Assembly (NCBI GenBank): GCA_028290345.1
Contig: JAQGKB010000071.1
Span: 1 to 14,422, forward strand
DNA: 14,422 nt
Direction of reading: 5' to 3'
Origin: Hyphomicrobiales bacterium
GTDB taxonomy: Bacteria > Pseudomonadota > Alphaproteobacteria > Rhizobiales > Devosiaceae
The stretch's first letter is position 1; the number at the start of each line of letters is the position of its first letter. Both the position numbers and the translations under genes were made by a program. Of the stretch, positions 13,744 through 14,422 are shown in pieces. The notes under the pieces are model-generated. The model saw only the letters and a list, made by a program, of their open reading frames with translations. It made no database searches and had not been told where the DNA came from.

Positions 13744-14344
13744 GTTGCGCCTCAGCCTTTGCCGATGCCAATTCGGCTTCCCGCAGGCTCTCGACACTCC
13801 ACTCGGCCGGGATCACCGGCAGGCGGGCGCCGCGCGGGGCACCCGCGGGATTGGAGGCCAGCAGCGCGCGGGTATAGGGATGCGTCGGGTGCGCGAACAA
13901 AGCGGCTGTGGCCGCGACCTCGAGCAGCTTACCGCCATACATCACCCCGACCCGGTCGCAGACCTGCGACACCACGCCTAGGTCGTGGGTGATCAGCAGC
14001 ACGGTCGTACCGTGCTCCCGCCGCAGCGTATCGATCAGTTGCAGCACCTGCGCCTGGATGGTGACGTCGAGGGCGGTCGTCGGTTCGTCGGCGATCAGCA
14101 ATTGCGGGTTGTTGGCCAGCGCCGCTGCGATGACGATGCGCTGGCGCATGCCGCCGGAAAAGCGGTGCGGAACATCGCCATAGCGCGAGGCTGCATCGGG
14201 AATGCCGACTTCGGTCATCAACCCGATCGCCCGTGCCTTTGCCGCGCGCCGGCTGATCGGTCCGTGTGCCCGCAAAGTCTCCGCGATCTGGTCGCCCACC
14301 GACCAGGTGGGGTCAAGACTGGCCGATGCATCCTGGAAGATCAT
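13736..14344 (-). CDS. Peptide ABC transporter ATP-binding protein, DppD/OppD type, N-terminal half missing
   Basis: 202 codons are clearly DppD/OppD-like. They begin at the Q-loop MIFQDASASLDPTWSVGDQI, followed by signature FSGGMRQR, Walker B LLIADEPTTALD, the H-loop in LLITHDLGVV and a C-terminal HPTHPYTRALLAS. The first roughly 100 residues expected of the family, including Walker A, are absent. The frame stays open to the right edge, but upstream of 14344 its translation (SCCSS, RFNGPAKRR and so on) has no ABC-ATPase character. Another frame of the same strand there encodes an adenylation-domain motif. The gene is therefore joined to foreign sequence rather than simply running off the edge. 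If the junction is real the protein lacks a P-loop and is inactive; if it is an assembly artefact the true gene is intact. Confidence 0.85.
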   Translation of the reverse strand: MIFQDASASLDPTWSVGDQIAETLRAHGPISRRAAKARAIGLMTEVGIPDAASRYGDVPHRFSGGMRQRIVIAAALANNPQLLIADEPTTALDVTIQAQVLQLIDTLRREHGTTVLLITHDLGVVSQVCDRVGVMYGGKLLEVAATAALFAHPTHPYTRALLASNPAGAPRGARLPVIPAEWSVESLREAELASAKAEAQHG

Positions 14345-14422
14345 CGAACTACAGCACGATGTGGAACACAAACGCCTTTTGGCCGGCCCGTTGAACCGGA
14401 GGTAAAACTGACATAAGCCGGG
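14344..14422 (-). pseudogene. Fragment of an AMP-binding/NRPS adenylation domain (A3 core motif) abutting dppD
   Basis: On the minus strand, frame beginning at 14421, 26 codons read PAYVSFTSGSTGRPKGV and then CVPHRAVVR before TGA at 14341-14343. This is the phosphate-binding A3 core motif of the ANL superfamily (consensus Y-TSGSTG-PKG-V-HR), the first signature of NRPS adenylation domains and acyl-CoA synthetases. The match is intact up to the exact point where the DppD homology starts. Codon choice (TCA, CCA, AAA, GTA, TGT, CGT) and GC of about 55% by hand count are unlike the strongly GC-biased neighbours. It is part of a second gene whose body lies to the right of, or outside, this locus. 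Confidence 0.8.

Overview
The window looks like chromosomal DNA from an alphaproteobacterium of the order Hyphomicrobiales; Devosia or a Mesorhizobium-like relative is plausible, but the genus cannot be fixed by eye. Evidence: high GC; a BA14K-family protein (Brucella-type 14 kDa family, largely confined to this order); an IF-1 of alphaproteobacterial type; a HAD protein of the TIGR01459-like class; and intergenic palindromes of kinds I recall as common in rhizobial genomes. No rRNA, tRNA, CRISPR array or insertion sequence was seen.

Layout. (1) 1-1356, minus strand: a small secreted cysteine-containing protein followed by a TolC-type outer membrane efflux protein that runs off the left edge. 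(2) 1698-6814, minus strand: a complete CUT2 (ribose-type) sugar ABC operon, transcribed as binding protein, double ATPase, permease, LacI repressor. A hairpin separates the first two genes. A 391-nt spacer packed with three different inverted-repeat elements separates ATPase and permease. A possible 24-codon leader ORF overlaps the start of the binding-protein gene. (3) 7125-7418, plus strand: a BA14K-family exported protein. (4) 7470-9807, minus strand: a D-2-hydroxyacid dehydrogenase, translation initiation factor IF-1 (infA) and a HAD-superfamily protein with an altered motif I. A textbook terminator between the first two points the wrong way for the flanking genes. (5) 10175-10465, plus strand: a small exported PepSY-like protein with a palindrome/direct-repeat cluster upstream, ending against a terminator. 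(6) 10535 to about 14344, minus strand: a peptide/opine-type ABC operon, transcribed as DppD-like ATPase (truncated), DppF-like ATPase, alpha/beta hydrolase, periplasmic binding protein. The permeases are not in the window.

The most striking point is the right edge. The DppD reading frame has normal homology only as far as the Q-loop motif (MIFQD, at 14344). The last 78 bases do not encode the expected Walker A half. Read in another frame of the same strand they encode a near-perfect A3 core motif of an AMP-forming adenylation (NRPS/ANL) domain, with lower GC and different codon choice. This is a sharp junction between unrelated genes: either an assembly chimera at a contig end or a real recombination breakpoint.

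How the genes work together: the sugar operon imports an unidentified monosaccharide or polyol and probably regulates itself through its distal LacI gene. The Dpp/Opp-type operon probably imports a peptide, opine or acylated compound that its embedded hydrolase may process. The remaining genes look like independent housekeeping or envelope genes.
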